Source: CAZHDB01 sp964531225
GTDB lineage: Archaea > Thermoproteota > Thermoprotei_A > Sulfolobales > Desulfurococcaceae
DNA length: 64,000 nucleotides
NCBI GenBank assembly: GCA_964531225.1
Contig: CAZHDB010000001.1
Coordinates: 1 to 64,000 of the forward strand
Direction of reading: 5' to 3'
Shown here: piece after piece, positions 41,853-51,437 of the stretch
Layout: the number at the start of each line of letters is the position of its first letter
Numbering within the stretch: the first letter of the stretch is position 1
Position numbers and translations under genes: made by a program
Notes under the pieces: generated by a model
Told to the model about the DNA's origin: nothing
What the model saw: only the letters and a program-made list of their open reading frames with translations
Databases searched by the model: none

Positions 41853-43562
41853 ATGACTCAAACGGTCCGTCCATATGAAGTCACGTTTAAACAAAAATTC
41901 ATGCAGAAATTAAGAGAACTTAAGGGTGTACTTAGAGAAGTATGGGGCTATGGAACTGGTAGAGCTGGCCTTATCTTATTGGCGGTTCTAATTAGTGTAT
42001 CAATATATGCTGCGCTAACAATGCCGCCGAATTTTGTTGATAACTATTGGGACAATCTTGCGGTACTTGTTGAAAACCCTGATGTTGTTCCACCAGAATG
42101 GACTAAATATTTTGGTTTACCATACGCTCCTCATGTAGCAGTTATAAAGGATGAACCCGATGAAGCACAGTACTTAGCGAGGTTATATACTGTTCAAGCT
42201 AACTATACGCTGAAGTATACCTTAGAACATTCAGTATTCCCAAAGGGTATACTAGTAAGACTTAGAGGTATACTTATAGACAGTCAACGAATGCAGGGTC
42301 CAAGATATAAATTGTTCTTGAAGAGGCCTGATGGTATTACGCTATTATTGGTTAAGGATGTAATCCAAATAACATCAAATACTTCACTTGTTAATTCAAG
42401 GGTATACACTGGTTCATACTGTGATATTTTATTGACCGAGCAGAAACTTAACTACATGGATATATTAAGATATTTAATAATTAAATACGCAGATAAAGAA
42501 GGTATTCTATATCAGAATGAAACTACAGGTCAATATTATGTTAAACTTATATCTGCTGATGGAGAAGAATATAATGTTGACTTAGGAACAGCTATCTCAT
42601 TATTAAAGAAAGAAATTACACTTAATCCTAATAATTATATATTTGGCGACATAGTAGATATGAAGCCAATGTTCGAGAGTACTGCTGAAGGAGGCTATAA
42701 ATTATCAGGAATACAAGTCCTTACAAGGCCATTAACTGGCGAGTATGAATTAACCTTAGAACTCGACTACATAGGCATAATGACTCACATAGATGCCAAG
42801 AACTACATGGAAAGACCTGTATTAGAAACGAAAATGATAGTCAAAGGAACAGTCTTTGGTATTATGGGAACAGATAGTGAGGGCCACGATCTCGCTTTAG
42901 GACTTTTATATGGTTTTCCAGTAGCGATGTCCATAGGTCTTGTTGTAGCTGTAATAACGTCTATGATAGGGCTTCTTGTAGGTACAGTAAGTGGCTATTA
43001 TGGAGGAGTAGTTGATGAAGTTGTACAGAGGATTATCGATGTAATGGGTAATATACCATTACTGCCTATACTAATCCTTTTAGCAAATATCGTTGTTGCA
43101 TTATTCCCTAATAATCCAGTACTTATTCTTCTAACAATATTGTTAATACTCGTGGTTTTTGGTTGGGGTGGATTGGCAATAATAACGCGTTCAATGACTT
43201 TGAGTATTAAGGAAGAACCCTATATCGAAGCTGCCAAAGCTCTTGGTTCAGGTAATAGACGGATATTATTTAAACATATAGTTCCACAAATAATTCCATA
43301 CATTGTTGCCAATATGGTATTCTCAGTTCCTAATGCAATACTTACGGAGGCCGGCTTAAGCGTTATAGGAATAAGACATGGATTACCAACATGGGGCGCA
43401 ATATTGGCGAGTGCCAATACTCCACAGACAAGAGCTGTTGCAATGAGGTCATGGTGGTGGATAATACCACCTGGTTTACTAATATCTATAACTTCATTAG
43501 CATTTGTATTACTGGGTATGGCGCTTGAAAAGATTGTTGAGCCAAGATTCCGTACAGCCTAG
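41853..43562 (+). CDS. ABC importer permease (OppC/DppC type) with large external insert
   Basis: 569 residues, about twice the usual length of DppC. After the first membrane helix (about 36-55) comes a ~280-residue extracytoplasmic insertion, then GIMGTDSEGHDLALGLLYG (the DppC GTDxxGRD-like segment) and five helices with the EAA loop EAAKALGSGNRRILFKHIVPQ. The insert may contact the large solute-binding protein. ATG with GAGGTAATG upstream. The stop overlaps that of the opposed radical SAM gene (CTAG). Confidence 0.86.
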   Translation: MTQTVRPYEVTFKQKFMQKLRELKGVLREVWGYGTGRAGLILLAVLISVSIYAALTMPPNFVDNYWDNLAVLVENPDVVPPEWTKYFGLPYAPHVAVIKDEPDEAQYLARLYTVQANYTLKYTLEHSVFPKGILVRLRGILIDSQRMQGPRYKLFLKRPDGITLLLVKDVIQITSNTSLVNSRVYTGSYCDILLTEQKLNYMDILRYLIIKYADKEGILYQNETTGQYYVKLISADGEEYNVDLGTAISLLKKEITLNPNNYIFGDIVDMKPMFESTAEGGYKLSGIQVLTRPLTGEYELTLELDYIGIMTHIDAKNYMERPVLETKMIVKGTVFGIMGTDSEGHDLALGLLYGFPVAMSIGLVVAVITSMIGLLVGTVSGYYGGVVDEVVQRIIDVMGNIPLLPILILLANIVVALFPNNPVLILLTILLILVVFGWGGLAIITRSMTLSIKEEPYIEAAKALGSGNRRILFKHIVPQIIPYIVANMVFSVPNAILTEAGLSVIGIRHGLPTWGAILASANTPQTRAVAMRSWWWIIPPGLLISITSLAFVLLGMALEKIVEPRFRTA

Positions 43563-44605
43563 AGATTTTTAACTATTTTTCCTAAGTATATTCCATTTTT
43601 ATTCTTTATAATTTCTACTAAAGCTCGTCTATATCTTTGTATATGTTTGCCTATTAAAGTAATGATTCTATGCCTTCTATCATCTATACCTATGTATTCG
43701 CCTCTAAATATTCCCCTACCAGCTATATTGACTTCGATCAAGGATCCAACATCGTATATTGTAGGAATTCTTTTCATATATTTCATACTCCATTCATTCA
43801 TGCTCCATCTAAGTTTTATGCCAAGCCTCTTCTCCAAATCCTCGATTCTTCTCCAGAATTCTTTCCAACTTAAGGGCCTAACACCTCTTACTTTACGTCC
43901 AAATCTATGAATATCATACTTCTGAATAGTTACAGGTGGCCACTTTTTTCCAGCACCTATTCTTATAGCCCATCTTACTACATTGATTATGTCCTCATCA
44001 TTCACTCCAGGAATCCATAATGGTGTTACATGTAGATCTATTTTGGTGTTCCTGGCTATGTATTCTGATATATTAATAACATTTTTTACATCAAACCAAT
44101 TAACACCCTGCAGAATGCGGGCTTTGCATCGATCGAGCGTTTCAATACTTAAATTTATCCTGTCCAAACCAGCCTTTTCCAGCCTATCAACATACTTGTA
44201 GGATAATAAAGCTCCATGAGTCTCGAGTGCAACACTAGATACACCCGGTATATGCTTAAGTTCATATATTAACTCAACTAGATAAGGATAAGTTAGGGGG
44301 TCTCCCATGGTATCTATTAATACTTCAACTCCTGATCCCTTATATCTAATTGCATCTTTAACTCCTCTAATTATGACATACTTATCAACTATGTATTCTG
44401 CCCATCGGTACTTGCTAAAGGGTCCAGCATCAACACTACAGAAGATACAATTTAGCGGACATATAGTTGTAGGTCTAACCTGTAGTACATTTGTTCCTCT
44501 ATCTATTACCCCAAATGCAATATAGCCAAAGGCCGGAGTAGCTTGATTAACCCAATAAATTATTCTACCATCAAGATATTTTCCAAGAATTTTAAAATAT
44601 TCCAT
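43559..44605 (-). CDS. Radical SAM protein (COG2100-like)
   Basis: 348 residues. The 4Fe-4S motif CPLNCIFC (CX3CX2C) follows VLQVRPTTI; IDTMGDPLTYPY is the GGE-like AdoMet contact, and ALETHGALLS and INLSIETLD follow. The C-terminal ~60 residues (YDVGSLIEVNIAGRGIFRGEYIGID) look like a TRAM/OB-type nucleic-acid-binding domain, suggesting an RNA substrate. It lies opposed between the permease and ATPase genes of the ABC importer. Confidence 0.8.
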   Translation of the reverse strand: MEYFKILGKYLDGRIIYWVNQATPAFGYIAFGVIDRGTNVLQVRPTTICPLNCIFCSVDAGPFSKYRWAEYIVDKYVIIRGVKDAIRYKGSGVEVLIDTMGDPLTYPYLVELIYELKHIPGVSSVALETHGALLSYKYVDRLEKAGLDRINLSIETLDRCKARILQGVNWFDVKNVINISEYIARNTKIDLHVTPLWIPGVNDEDIINVVRWAIRIGAGKKWPPVTIQKYDIHRFGRKVRGVRPLSWKEFWRRIEDLEKRLGIKLRWSMNEWSMKYMKRIPTIYDVGSLIEVNIAGRGIFRGEYIGIDDRRHRIITLIGKHIQRYRRALVEIIKNKNGIYLGKIVKNL

Positions 44606-44922
44606 TTACTGACCCTATATTTAACTTTCTGCATTGATATCTATCTAAGAATTATTTTTATTTTAAATTTTAATGGTAGAGCAATCAAGGATTTGGTAAT
44701 TATCCTGATCTTTTAATTATAACCTTTAGCTACGATAGTTAATTAATATAAGATTAATTGCTAAAATGTGTTTAATCTATTATGTCAAATAAAGCTTATA
44801 TAGGAGTGACTATAATTAAAACTAAAAACATTAAAATAGTTCCTTAATTATTGGTATATCGTGGCTAGCGGAATAGTACCTACGAAAAACATATGTTGTT
44901 GCAGTAAAAAGAGGTGTACCTA
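44606..44922. promoter_or_regulatory. Divergent promoter region, radical SAM gene / ABC ATPase genes
   Basis: 317 bases without a gene. A+T-rich with several TATA-like stretches; for the + strand, aagcttatataggag (44793-44807) is the best candidate and AGAGGTG (44910-44916) is the ribosome binding site of the ATPase gene. No ncRNA boxes or long inverted repeats were noticed. Confidence 0.4.
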
Positions 44923-45891
44923 ATGGCTAATGAAGTATTGCTTGATGTAAGAAATCTAAAGACGTATTTCTATACAACAAAGGGTGTTGTAAAGGCAGTA
45001 GATAATGTCTCTGTAAAGCTCAATAAAGGAGAAGTTTTAGGCTTGGCTGGTGAATCTGGTTGTGGTAAGAGCACTCTTGCATATTCGATAATAAGGTTAG
45101 TTCCTCCCCCGGGCAGAATTGTTTCTGGTGAGATCTATTTTAATGGAGAAAATATATTGAAATACAGTGATGAAGAATTTAGGAGAAAAATTAGGTGGAA
45201 AGGCATATCTATGGTATTTCAGGGTGCTATGAACGCTTTAAACCCTGTTTATACAGTTGGTGATCAAATAGCTGAGGTAATTATGCTTCATGAAGGATTG
45301 ACGAAGAAGGAGGCTTATACAAGAGTATATAAGTTATTAGCTTTGGTAGGTATTGATCCAAGGCGAGCATATAGTTATCCACATGAGCTTAGCGGTGGTA
45401 TGAAACAACGTGTAATGATTGCTATGGCTTTAGCTTTGAACCCTCCTTTAGTAATAGCTGATGAACCTACAACAGCTCTCGATGTAGTGGTTCAGGCACA
45501 AATTATGAACTTATTGAAAAGACTTCAAAGAGAATTAAAGATATCAATTATTTTAATAACTCACGATCTTAGCCTAATTGCTGAGATAGCAGATAAAGTA
45601 GCCATTATGTATGCTGGAAAAATAGTTGAATATGGAACTGCAGAACAAATATTTTATAATCCTAAACATCCATATACTCAAGGCCTACTATCAAGCATAC
45701 CTCGGTTACGCGGTGAATTGAAAAAGCTAGAATGGATTCCAGGAGTCCCACCAGATCTAATAAAACCTCCTCCAGGATGTCGTTTTGCTCCTAGATGTAA
45801 GTTTAGATTTGAAAAATGTGATAGTGAACCTCCGGTAACCGAGATTGAACCCGGACATTATGTTGCATGCTGGCTCCATGTAAAATCTTAG
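44923..45891 (+). CDS. ABC importer ATPase (OppD/DppD type)
   Basis: About 322 residues. Walker A GESGCGKST, Q-loop VFQGAMNALNP, signature LSGGMKQR, Walker B LVIADEPTTALD and H-loop ILITHDLSL. The C-terminal oligopeptide domain has CRFAPRCKFRFEKC, four cysteines typical of OppD/OppF 4Fe-4S-like or zinc sites, and ends HYVACWLHVKS. ATG 44923 has AGAGGTG six bases upstream; the GTG at 44914 overlaps that site. Partner of the next gene, 13 bases on. Confidence 0.93.
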   Translation: MANEVLLDVRNLKTYFYTTKGVVKAVDNVSVKLNKGEVLGLAGESGCGKSTLAYSIIRLVPPPGRIVSGEIYFNGENILKYSDEEFRRKIRWKGISMVFQGAMNALNPVYTVGDQIAEVIMLHEGLTKKEAYTRVYKLLALVGIDPRRAYSYPHELSGGMKQRVMIAMALALNPPLVIADEPTTALDVVVQAQIMNLLKRLQRELKISIILITHDLSLIAEIADKVAIMYAGKIVEYGTAEQIFYNPKHPYTQGLLSSIPRLRGELKKLEWIPGVPPDLIKPPPGCRFAPRCKFRFEKCDSEPPVTEIEPGHYVACWLHVKS

Positions 45892-45904
45892 AGGTGATTT
45901 GTCT

Positions 45905-47026
45905 ATGAGTGAGCTAAAAGTGTTCGAACCAACTCCGGATCAGGACACAATATTATATGTAAAAGATCTAAGGACATGGTTTCCTGTTAGGCGAAGCTTA
46001 ACCGATATAATAATGCGTAGACCAAGGAGATATGTTAGAGCAGTTGATGGCGTATCCTTCACAATTAAATTCGGTGATGTATTTGGCTTAGCTGGAGAAT
46101 CTGGTTGTGGTAAGACAACAACCGGAAAAACCATACTTAGGCTTTATGAACCTACGGGAGGCCTTATAGCCTATAGGCCAAGAGAAATACTAATAGAACA
46201 ATTTAAAGAGAAAGGCTACGAACCAAAAGTAGTCGATCAGTATGGCAGTATAGATATTGGAAAAATACCGGCAAAACTTCTAAAGCCTTTGCGTAGAGAA
46301 ATGCAAATGATTTTCCAAGATCCCTATGGAAGCCTTAATCCTAGAATTACGATATATGAGATATTAGAAGAACCTCTTCTAATCCACAAGATCGGATCAA
46401 CGAGAGAAGAAAGATACGATATTATTGCTAAGGCTCTCGAAACGGTAAAGCTAACGCCTCCCGAGGACTTTATGTTCCGTTATCCTCATATGTTATCAGG
46501 CGGTCAAAGACAAAGAGTTGTTATAGCTAGAGCATTAATCCTTAATCCAAGATTTATTGTAGCTGATGAGCCTGTTTCAATGCTTGATGTAAGTATTCGT
46601 GCGGAAATCCTTGAACTTATGATGGAGCTTAAGAAGAAAATGAATCTTACATATATATTTATTAGCCACGATCTAGCTGTATCGAGATATATTACTAATA
46701 AGCTGGCAATAATGTATCTAGGTAAGATAGTTGAGATGGGTGAAACCGGAAGGGTTATCGAGAACCCATTCCATCCATATACTAAGGCTCTTATAGAGGC
46801 AATACCTGAACCTGATCCTAAGAACCGTGCTAAATTAAGACAAGTACCCATTAAAGGAGAAGTACCAAGCGCCATTAATATACCGCCAGGATGTCGTTTC
46901 AATCCAAGATGTGTTGCTCTAGATAGTAATCCTAATCTAAAACCATATTGTACAAGGAAGGAACCTCCTCTTATTGAAGTTGAGCCTGGTCATTATGTTG
47001 CATGCTGGCTATATGCTAAAAAGTAG
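45905..47026 (+). CDS. ABC importer ATPase (OppF/DppF type)
   Basis: About 373 residues. Walker A GESGCGKTT, signature LSGGQRQR, Walker B FIVADEPVSMLD, H-loop FISHDLAV. A ~45-residue insertion (YRPREILIEQFKEKGYEP to IGKIPAKLLKPL) separates Walker A from the Q-loop MIFQDPYGSLNP. The C-terminal domain has CRFNPRCVALD and ends VACWLYAKK. ATG 45905 is preferred: GAGGTG (45891-45896) is eight bases upstream, while TTG 45899 is too close. It completes the importer whose other three genes lie before the radical SAM gene. Confidence 0.93.
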   Translation: MSELKVFEPTPDQDTILYVKDLRTWFPVRRSLTDIIMRRPRRYVRAVDGVSFTIKFGDVFGLAGESGCGKTTTGKTILRLYEPTGGLIAYRPREILIEQFKEKGYEPKVVDQYGSIDIGKIPAKLLKPLRREMQMIFQDPYGSLNPRITIYEILEEPLLIHKIGSTREERYDIIAKALETVKLTPPEDFMFRYPHMLSGGQRQRVVIARALILNPRFIVADEPVSMLDVSIRAEILELMMELKKKMNLTYIFISHDLAVSRYITNKLAIMYLGKIVEMGETGRVIENPFHPYTKALIEAIPEPDPKNRAKLRQVPIKGEVPSAINIPPGCRFNPRCVALDSNPNLKPYCTRKEPPLIEVEPGHYVACWLYAKK

Positions 47027-47091
47027 TTTACTATAACTATTTTTATTCCATATCTTTAATCTAATATTAGATAGGTATAGTTAAAGTCTAT

Positions 47092-48168
47092 ATGGTGAAT
47101 ATGCTCTTGAATCCTGAGAAAGAAACGGGTATTATAGGATGGGGATCATATATTCCTCGTTATAGGCTTCCCCTCGATGAAATAGCTCGTATATGGGGTT
47201 TTGCCAAGGAAACTCCTGGAGGATTAAGAACTTTTGAGAAAGCAGTAGCTGGTAGAGACGAAGACGCTACAACAATGGGTTGGGAAGCAGCATTTAATGC
47301 ATTAAAGAGAGCCGGTATTAATCCTAGAGAAATAGGTGCCGTATGGTTTGGTACGGAGTCGAAGCCTTATGCTGTAAAACCATCTGCGACAATTATTGCC
47401 GAGGCCCTAGGCATAACCCCTGATACAATGGCGACAGATTTAGAATTTGCATGTCGTGCAGCTAGCGAAGCTATGAGAATAGCTATTGGAGCAGTGGCTT
47501 CGAAACTAGTTAAGTACGCATTAGTCATAGGTTCTGATACAGCTCAGGCCGAGCCCGGAGATATATTGGAGTTTACAGCTTCATCTGCAGCTACGGCCTT
47601 TATCATAGGGCCGTCTAGTGAAGCTGCAGCCGTATTTGAGGCTAGCTATACATATGTTACTGATACACCTGATTTCTGGAGAAGAGCATATATTCCGTAT
47701 CCGTTACATGGTGAAGGATTTACCGGCGAGCCAGCATATTTTCACCATATTGTTAATGCTGTTAAAGGTCTTTTAGAGAAAACAGGTTTATCCGTTAATG
47801 ATTTCGACTATGCAATATTTCATCAGCCAAACGGTACTTTCCCATTAAAGGTTGCTCGGAAATTAGGTGTTCCCAAGGAAAAAGTTCTGCCGGGTCTTGT
47901 CACACCATATATTGGCAATAGCTATAATGCATCTGCTCTAATAGGCTTATCTAAGGTCCTTGATAATGCTAAGCCTGGCGATAGAATTTTATTAGCTCCA
48001 TTTGGTAGTGGAGCTGGAAGTGATGCATACAGTATTGTAGTTACTGACAAGATTATAGATAGAAAGGATAAGGCTCCAAAGGTAGAGGATTATCTTGCAC
48101 GCAAGAAAACTATTGACTATGGCATGTATGCTAAATACCGTGGTTTAATTAAACGTATTAGGAGGTGA
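47092..48168 (+). CDS. Hydroxymethylglutaryl-CoA synthase (archaeal)
   Basis: 358 residues of the thiolase-fold initial condensing enzymes. Nucleophile Cys121 in LEFACRAASEA, Glu57 in GRDEDATTMG as the probable general base, His244 in FHQPNGTFP, and LAPFGSGAGSDAY near the end. It condenses acetoacetyl-CoA and acetyl-CoA for the mevalonate route to ether lipids. In archaea it works in a complex with acetoacetyl-CoA thiolase and a DUF35 protein; here the DUF35 gene follows after 6 bases but no thiolase gene is present. Confidence 0.93.
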   Translation: MVNMLLNPEKETGIIGWGSYIPRYRLPLDEIARIWGFAKETPGGLRTFEKAVAGRDEDATTMGWEAAFNALKRAGINPREIGAVWFGTESKPYAVKPSATIIAEALGITPDTMATDLEFACRAASEAMRIAIGAVASKLVKYALVIGSDTAQAEPGDILEFTASSAATAFIIGPSSEAAAVFEASYTYVTDTPDFWRRAYIPYPLHGEGFTGEPAYFHHIVNAVKGLLEKTGLSVNDFDYAIFHQPNGTFPLKVARKLGVPKEKVLPGLVTPYIGNSYNASALIGLSKVLDNAKPGDRILLAPFGSGAGSDAYSIVVTDKIIDRKDKAPKVEDYLARKKTIDYGMYAKYRGLIKRIRR

Positions 48169-48174
48169 AGGTGT

Positions 48175-48606
48175 ATGAAGTACTCCATAGCTCGTTATTG
48201 GAGGGAAAAACATAGCTACTATAGATTAAAAGCTACTAAATGTCTTAAATGCAATAAGATAAACTATCCACCCTCAAAGGTTTGCAGATATTGTGGTTCA
48301 AGAGAATTAGAGGATATAGAGTTATTTGGTCCGGCTAAAGTACTTACATGGACAACTATATACACTACGCCTAATGGATACGAAGAATATAAGCCTTTAA
48401 TTATAGCTATGGTTGAACTACTTGGAACAGGCGTCAGAATACTTACAAGATTAACAGACATCGATCCAGAAGAAGTTAGGGAGGGTATGCTTATAGAACC
48501 TGTACTTAGAAGGACAAGCGAAGATGGTGAGGCAGGTATTATAAGATATGCATTGCTCTTTAGACCCTTAATCAAGGGTGCCCCGGAGATTGGATCTAAT
48601 AAATAA
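48175..48606 (+). CDS. DUF35 OB-fold/zinc-ribbon partner of HMG-CoA synthase
   Basis: 143 residues. The N-terminal helix and zinc ribbon CLKCNKINYPPSKVCRYC are followed by an OB fold (GPAKVLTWTTIYTTPNG, TRLTDIDPEEVREGMLIEPV). In archaea such proteins bridge thiolase and HMG-CoA synthase and channel acetoacetyl-CoA. GGAGGTGAAGGTG upstream of ATG. Its 3' end overlaps the reductase-family gene by 29 bases (17 if that gene starts at TTG 48590). Confidence 0.88.
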   Translation: MKYSIARYWREKHSYYRLKATKCLKCNKINYPPSKVCRYCGSRELEDIELFGPAKVLTWTTIYTTPNGYEEYKPLIIAMVELLGTGVRILTRLTDIDPEEVREGMLIEPVLRRTSEDGEAGIIRYALLFRPLIKGAPEIGSNK

Positions 48607-49813
48607 TATTAGAGAATTTATTAAAAGAGTCGTTAATAAACAAATTTCTTTTCATAAAATCGAAGAAGAAGTTGGAAACGCTAACATAGCGGCTGTTGTT
48701 AGGAGAAAAGCTCTTGAAGAAATACTTGGTATTACTTTGCCTGCAATAGGATCAACTATAATTGATTTTGTAGAAATATATAAGAAAAATATCGAAAACC
48801 CGATCGGTGCGATACAGATCCCTCTGGGCATAGCCGGGCCATTAAGAATCAATGGGGACTATGCTAACGGAGAATACTATATACCTCTAGCCACCACCGA
48901 AGGAGCTCTAGTTGCCAGTGTTAATCGCGGATGTAAAGCTTTAAATCTAAGTGGTGGAGTATATACAAAGATCCTTCATGATGAATTGTCTCTTACTCCA
49001 CTATTTTCCTTGCCCACTATACGGGATGTATATAAATTCATTGAATGGGTAAATACTAATTTAGATAAAATAAAGTCCGTTGCTGAATCGGCAACTCGTC
49101 ATGAGAGGTTATTAAGAATAGATCCCTTTGTATTAGGTAATAATGTATGGCTACGATTCATATATACTGCTGGGGATACTATAGGTCCGAATATGGCCAC
49201 GTCAGCAACTGATAAGGCTTGTGAATACATTAATAGAAATTATCCAGGCAAGATCGACCATATAATTTTTAGTAGTGATGCATATTTTGATAAGAAACCT
49301 TCTGCATTAAATCTTTTATTTGGTCGCGGCAAAACAGTTGTTGCAGAGGCTATTGTTGAACGAGAAATAGTTAAAGAAGTTCTTAACACTATTCCAGAAA
49401 GAATAGTTGATGTTTATACTCGTAAAAACTTACTGGCTAGTGCTAGATCGGTGTCCATACAATATAATATTAATGTGGCAAGTATTGTCGCGGCAATATT
49501 TGTCGCTACAGGACAGGAACTTGGACAGATAGTGAAGAGTAGTATTGGTTATACATGGACTGAATTAAGAGACGGAGATCTCTACATCTCAATTACAATG
49601 CCAAGCCTTGAAGTAGGAACTATTGGTGGAGGTACATGGCTACCTACACAATGGGAAGCCTTATCCATACTAGGTGCAGCTGGTGAAGGTAGAAGATCGG
49701 GCGATAATGCTAGAAAGTTTGCAGAAATAATAGCTTCGACTGCATTAGCTGGGGAATTAGATTTACTAGCTGTATTGGCAAAAGGAAAACTAACCGGATC
49801 ACAGGAGAACTAG
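48578..49813 (+). CDS. HMG-CoA reductase family protein with altered active site
   Basis: 411 residues, clearly homologous to class I HMG-CoA reductase: ENPIGAIQIPLGIAGPL, ATTEGALVASVNRGC (Glu108), DKKPSALNLLFGRGK (Lys239), SLEVGTIGGGT. Several critical points differ. The catalytic Asp of GQDxxQ is Glu314 (TGQELGQIV); the NADPH-site DAMGMNM is DTIGPNM (200-206); the NAHAAN segment is NINVAS; and the C-terminus ends LTGSQEN, so the catalytic His of SHMxHNR is missing. It may be an impaired or re-purposed paralogue, or a divergent functional reductase. The GTG start is uncertain (TTG 48590 possible). Overlaps DUF35; stop overlap CTAG with the opposed gene. Confidence 0.8.
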   Translation: MPRRLDLINNIREFIKRVVNKQISFHKIEEEVGNANIAAVVRRKALEEILGITLPAIGSTIIDFVEIYKKNIENPIGAIQIPLGIAGPLRINGDYANGEYYIPLATTEGALVASVNRGCKALNLSGGVYTKILHDELSLTPLFSLPTIRDVYKFIEWVNTNLDKIKSVAESATRHERLLRIDPFVLGNNVWLRFIYTAGDTIGPNMATSATDKACEYINRNYPGKIDHIIFSSDAYFDKKPSALNLLFGRGKTVVAEAIVEREIVKEVLNTIPERIVDVYTRKNLLASARSVSIQYNINVASIVAAIFVATGQELGQIVKSSIGYTWTELRDGDLYISITMPSLEVGTIGGGTWLPTQWEALSILGAAGEGRRSGDNARKFAEIIASTALAGELDLLAVLAKGKLTGSQEN

Positions 49814-51405
49814 TCAGAAGTAATTGACAACAACTTCCTCACAACAATATATTCCTTTTCTAGAACATCTTCTACATACTCACCTATTACAATATAATCC
49901 CATGGTAAGTCTTTACCGTATTCCCATCCATTAAAAACGTATTTAGTCGAGTAACTATACTCTTTAATAATTTTTCTCCAGTTACCTAGACCCCCACCCA
50001 TTAAACTCCACTCAACAAGTATCCTAGACACTTTCCAGTCACCTAGAGCAATAGATGCTTGTACCCATGCCCAATTAACATAATATGGTCTTGTCTCAAC
50101 CAGGCCGCCTAATTCATTTCTTACAATCCTTACTATTCTCCTAGCCCTTTCAAGATCGATCATACCAATCCACTGGAAAACCGTCTTAGGCTTAGGTATA
50201 AGTGGATTTATTGTAATGGATATTTTACGTCCAAAATTACGTGCATATTTGGCTAAGGACTTAATAAATAGTATATTCTCCCTAATACTATTCATAGACT
50301 CTCCCTTAATACCTAATATGAAATATAGTTTTAGATCGAATCCCTTTTTTATAGCCTTTTTTAGAATAGTAGCTAAATCACTTAATTTATGACATTTACA
50401 AAGCATTCTTTCTCCATATGAACTAATGTTTTCTGGGGCAGTAGTTATCATTCTTTGTCCAATCCCCCAAATGAGATCAAGATTTTCGTCATCTAAAAGG
50501 TCTGTCCTTATAGAGGGTACGGAAGCTTTTAGACCCTCATCTATTATGTATTTTAAAATCTTTTTTTCATCAGAACTACCGAGAAAATATAATGAATAAA
50601 ATATTATTCTATTAAGCTTATTAAGTTCTAATCCTTTATCAATGATCTTCTTTAAATTACTAAACGATCTTATTCTATAAGGTTTAAACAATCTGCCTTC
50701 TAAACAGAATCTACACCAAAGAGGACAACCACGTGCTGATTCAACCAATAATCCCCTGCCATAAATAGGCTCTTTATCGATGCTCTGTATTTGTCTGATT
50801 GGATAAAAAGCTTGGTTAAGATCTTTTGTCCATATTCTCTTAGTCATTCTTTTATCCTTAACAATGAAGAAACCATTCTCATTCATTCTTTCCAGTATTC
50901 TATCTGGATCTTTATGGTAATCCAATAGGATCTCTATAAGTCTTGGAATCAGAACCTCGATTTCTCCCACTAGTATAGCATCAACTATTTCAGATAATGG
51001 AGCAGGATTACTCATCGGAGCCGGTCCACCTACGAATATTAGGGGTTTTCCCTTTCTCCTTTCTCTAAAGATCTCTATTCCTCCACGATACAACATATTA
51101 ATAAAATGTACGTAGTCAAGTTCGTAATGAATACTTCCAACTATATAGTCAAAATCTTTTAAAGGTGAGCCTGTCTCAATACTCTTAACATCTTTATCTG
51201 TATATATGAATCTCTCCATATAGATCTCTGGAAATGTATTTACGAGATAATAGATCATATGTACAGCAAGGCTAGATAAAGATGCTTCATAAGTACTCGG
51301 ATATATAAGTGCGATCCTAATCATATTCTTCCTTATTTTCTTCCTAACAATATTTATTTCACCATCCACGTACATCCCACCATGATCCCTAAGTTTTTCT
51401 ACCAC
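49810..51405 (-). CDS. Radical SAM protein with N-terminal B12-binding-like domain
   Basis: 531 residues. An N-terminal Rossmann-like region (MIRIALIYPSTYEASLSSLAVHM; IVGSIHYELDYVHFINML; FVGGPAPMSNPAPL) resembles the B12-binding-type domain of MiaB/YgiQ-like proteins. SARGCPLWCRFC supplies the CX3CX2C cluster motif, with LYFILGIKGES and SITINPLIPKPKTVFQW downstream. Anaerobic oxidoreductase or modification enzyme; substrate unknown. Convergent 4-base stop overlap with the HMG-CoA-reductase-family gene. Confidence 0.82.
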   Translation of the reverse strand: MVEKLRDHGGMYVDGEINIVRKKIRKNMIRIALIYPSTYEASLSSLAVHMIYYLVNTFPEIYMERFIYTDKDVKSIETGSPLKDFDYIVGSIHYELDYVHFINMLYRGGIEIFRERRKGKPLIFVGGPAPMSNPAPLSEIVDAILVGEIEVLIPRLIEILLDYHKDPDRILERMNENGFFIVKDKRMTKRIWTKDLNQAFYPIRQIQSIDKEPIYGRGLLVESARGCPLWCRFCLEGRLFKPYRIRSFSNLKKIIDKGLELNKLNRIIFYSLYFLGSSDEKKILKYIIDEGLKASVPSIRTDLLDDENLDLIWGIGQRMITTAPENISSYGERMLCKCHKLSDLATILKKAIKKGFDLKLYFILGIKGESMNSIRENILFIKSLAKYARNFGRKISITINPLIPKPKTVFQWIGMIDLERARRIVRIVRNELGGLVETRPYYVNWAWVQASIALGDWKVSRILVEWSLMGGGLGNWRKIIKEYSYSTKYVFNGWEYGKDLPWDYIVIGEYVEDVLEKEYIVVRKLLSITSD

Positions 51406-51437
51406 TATATATTATATTATATAGTGAGGGATATCTA

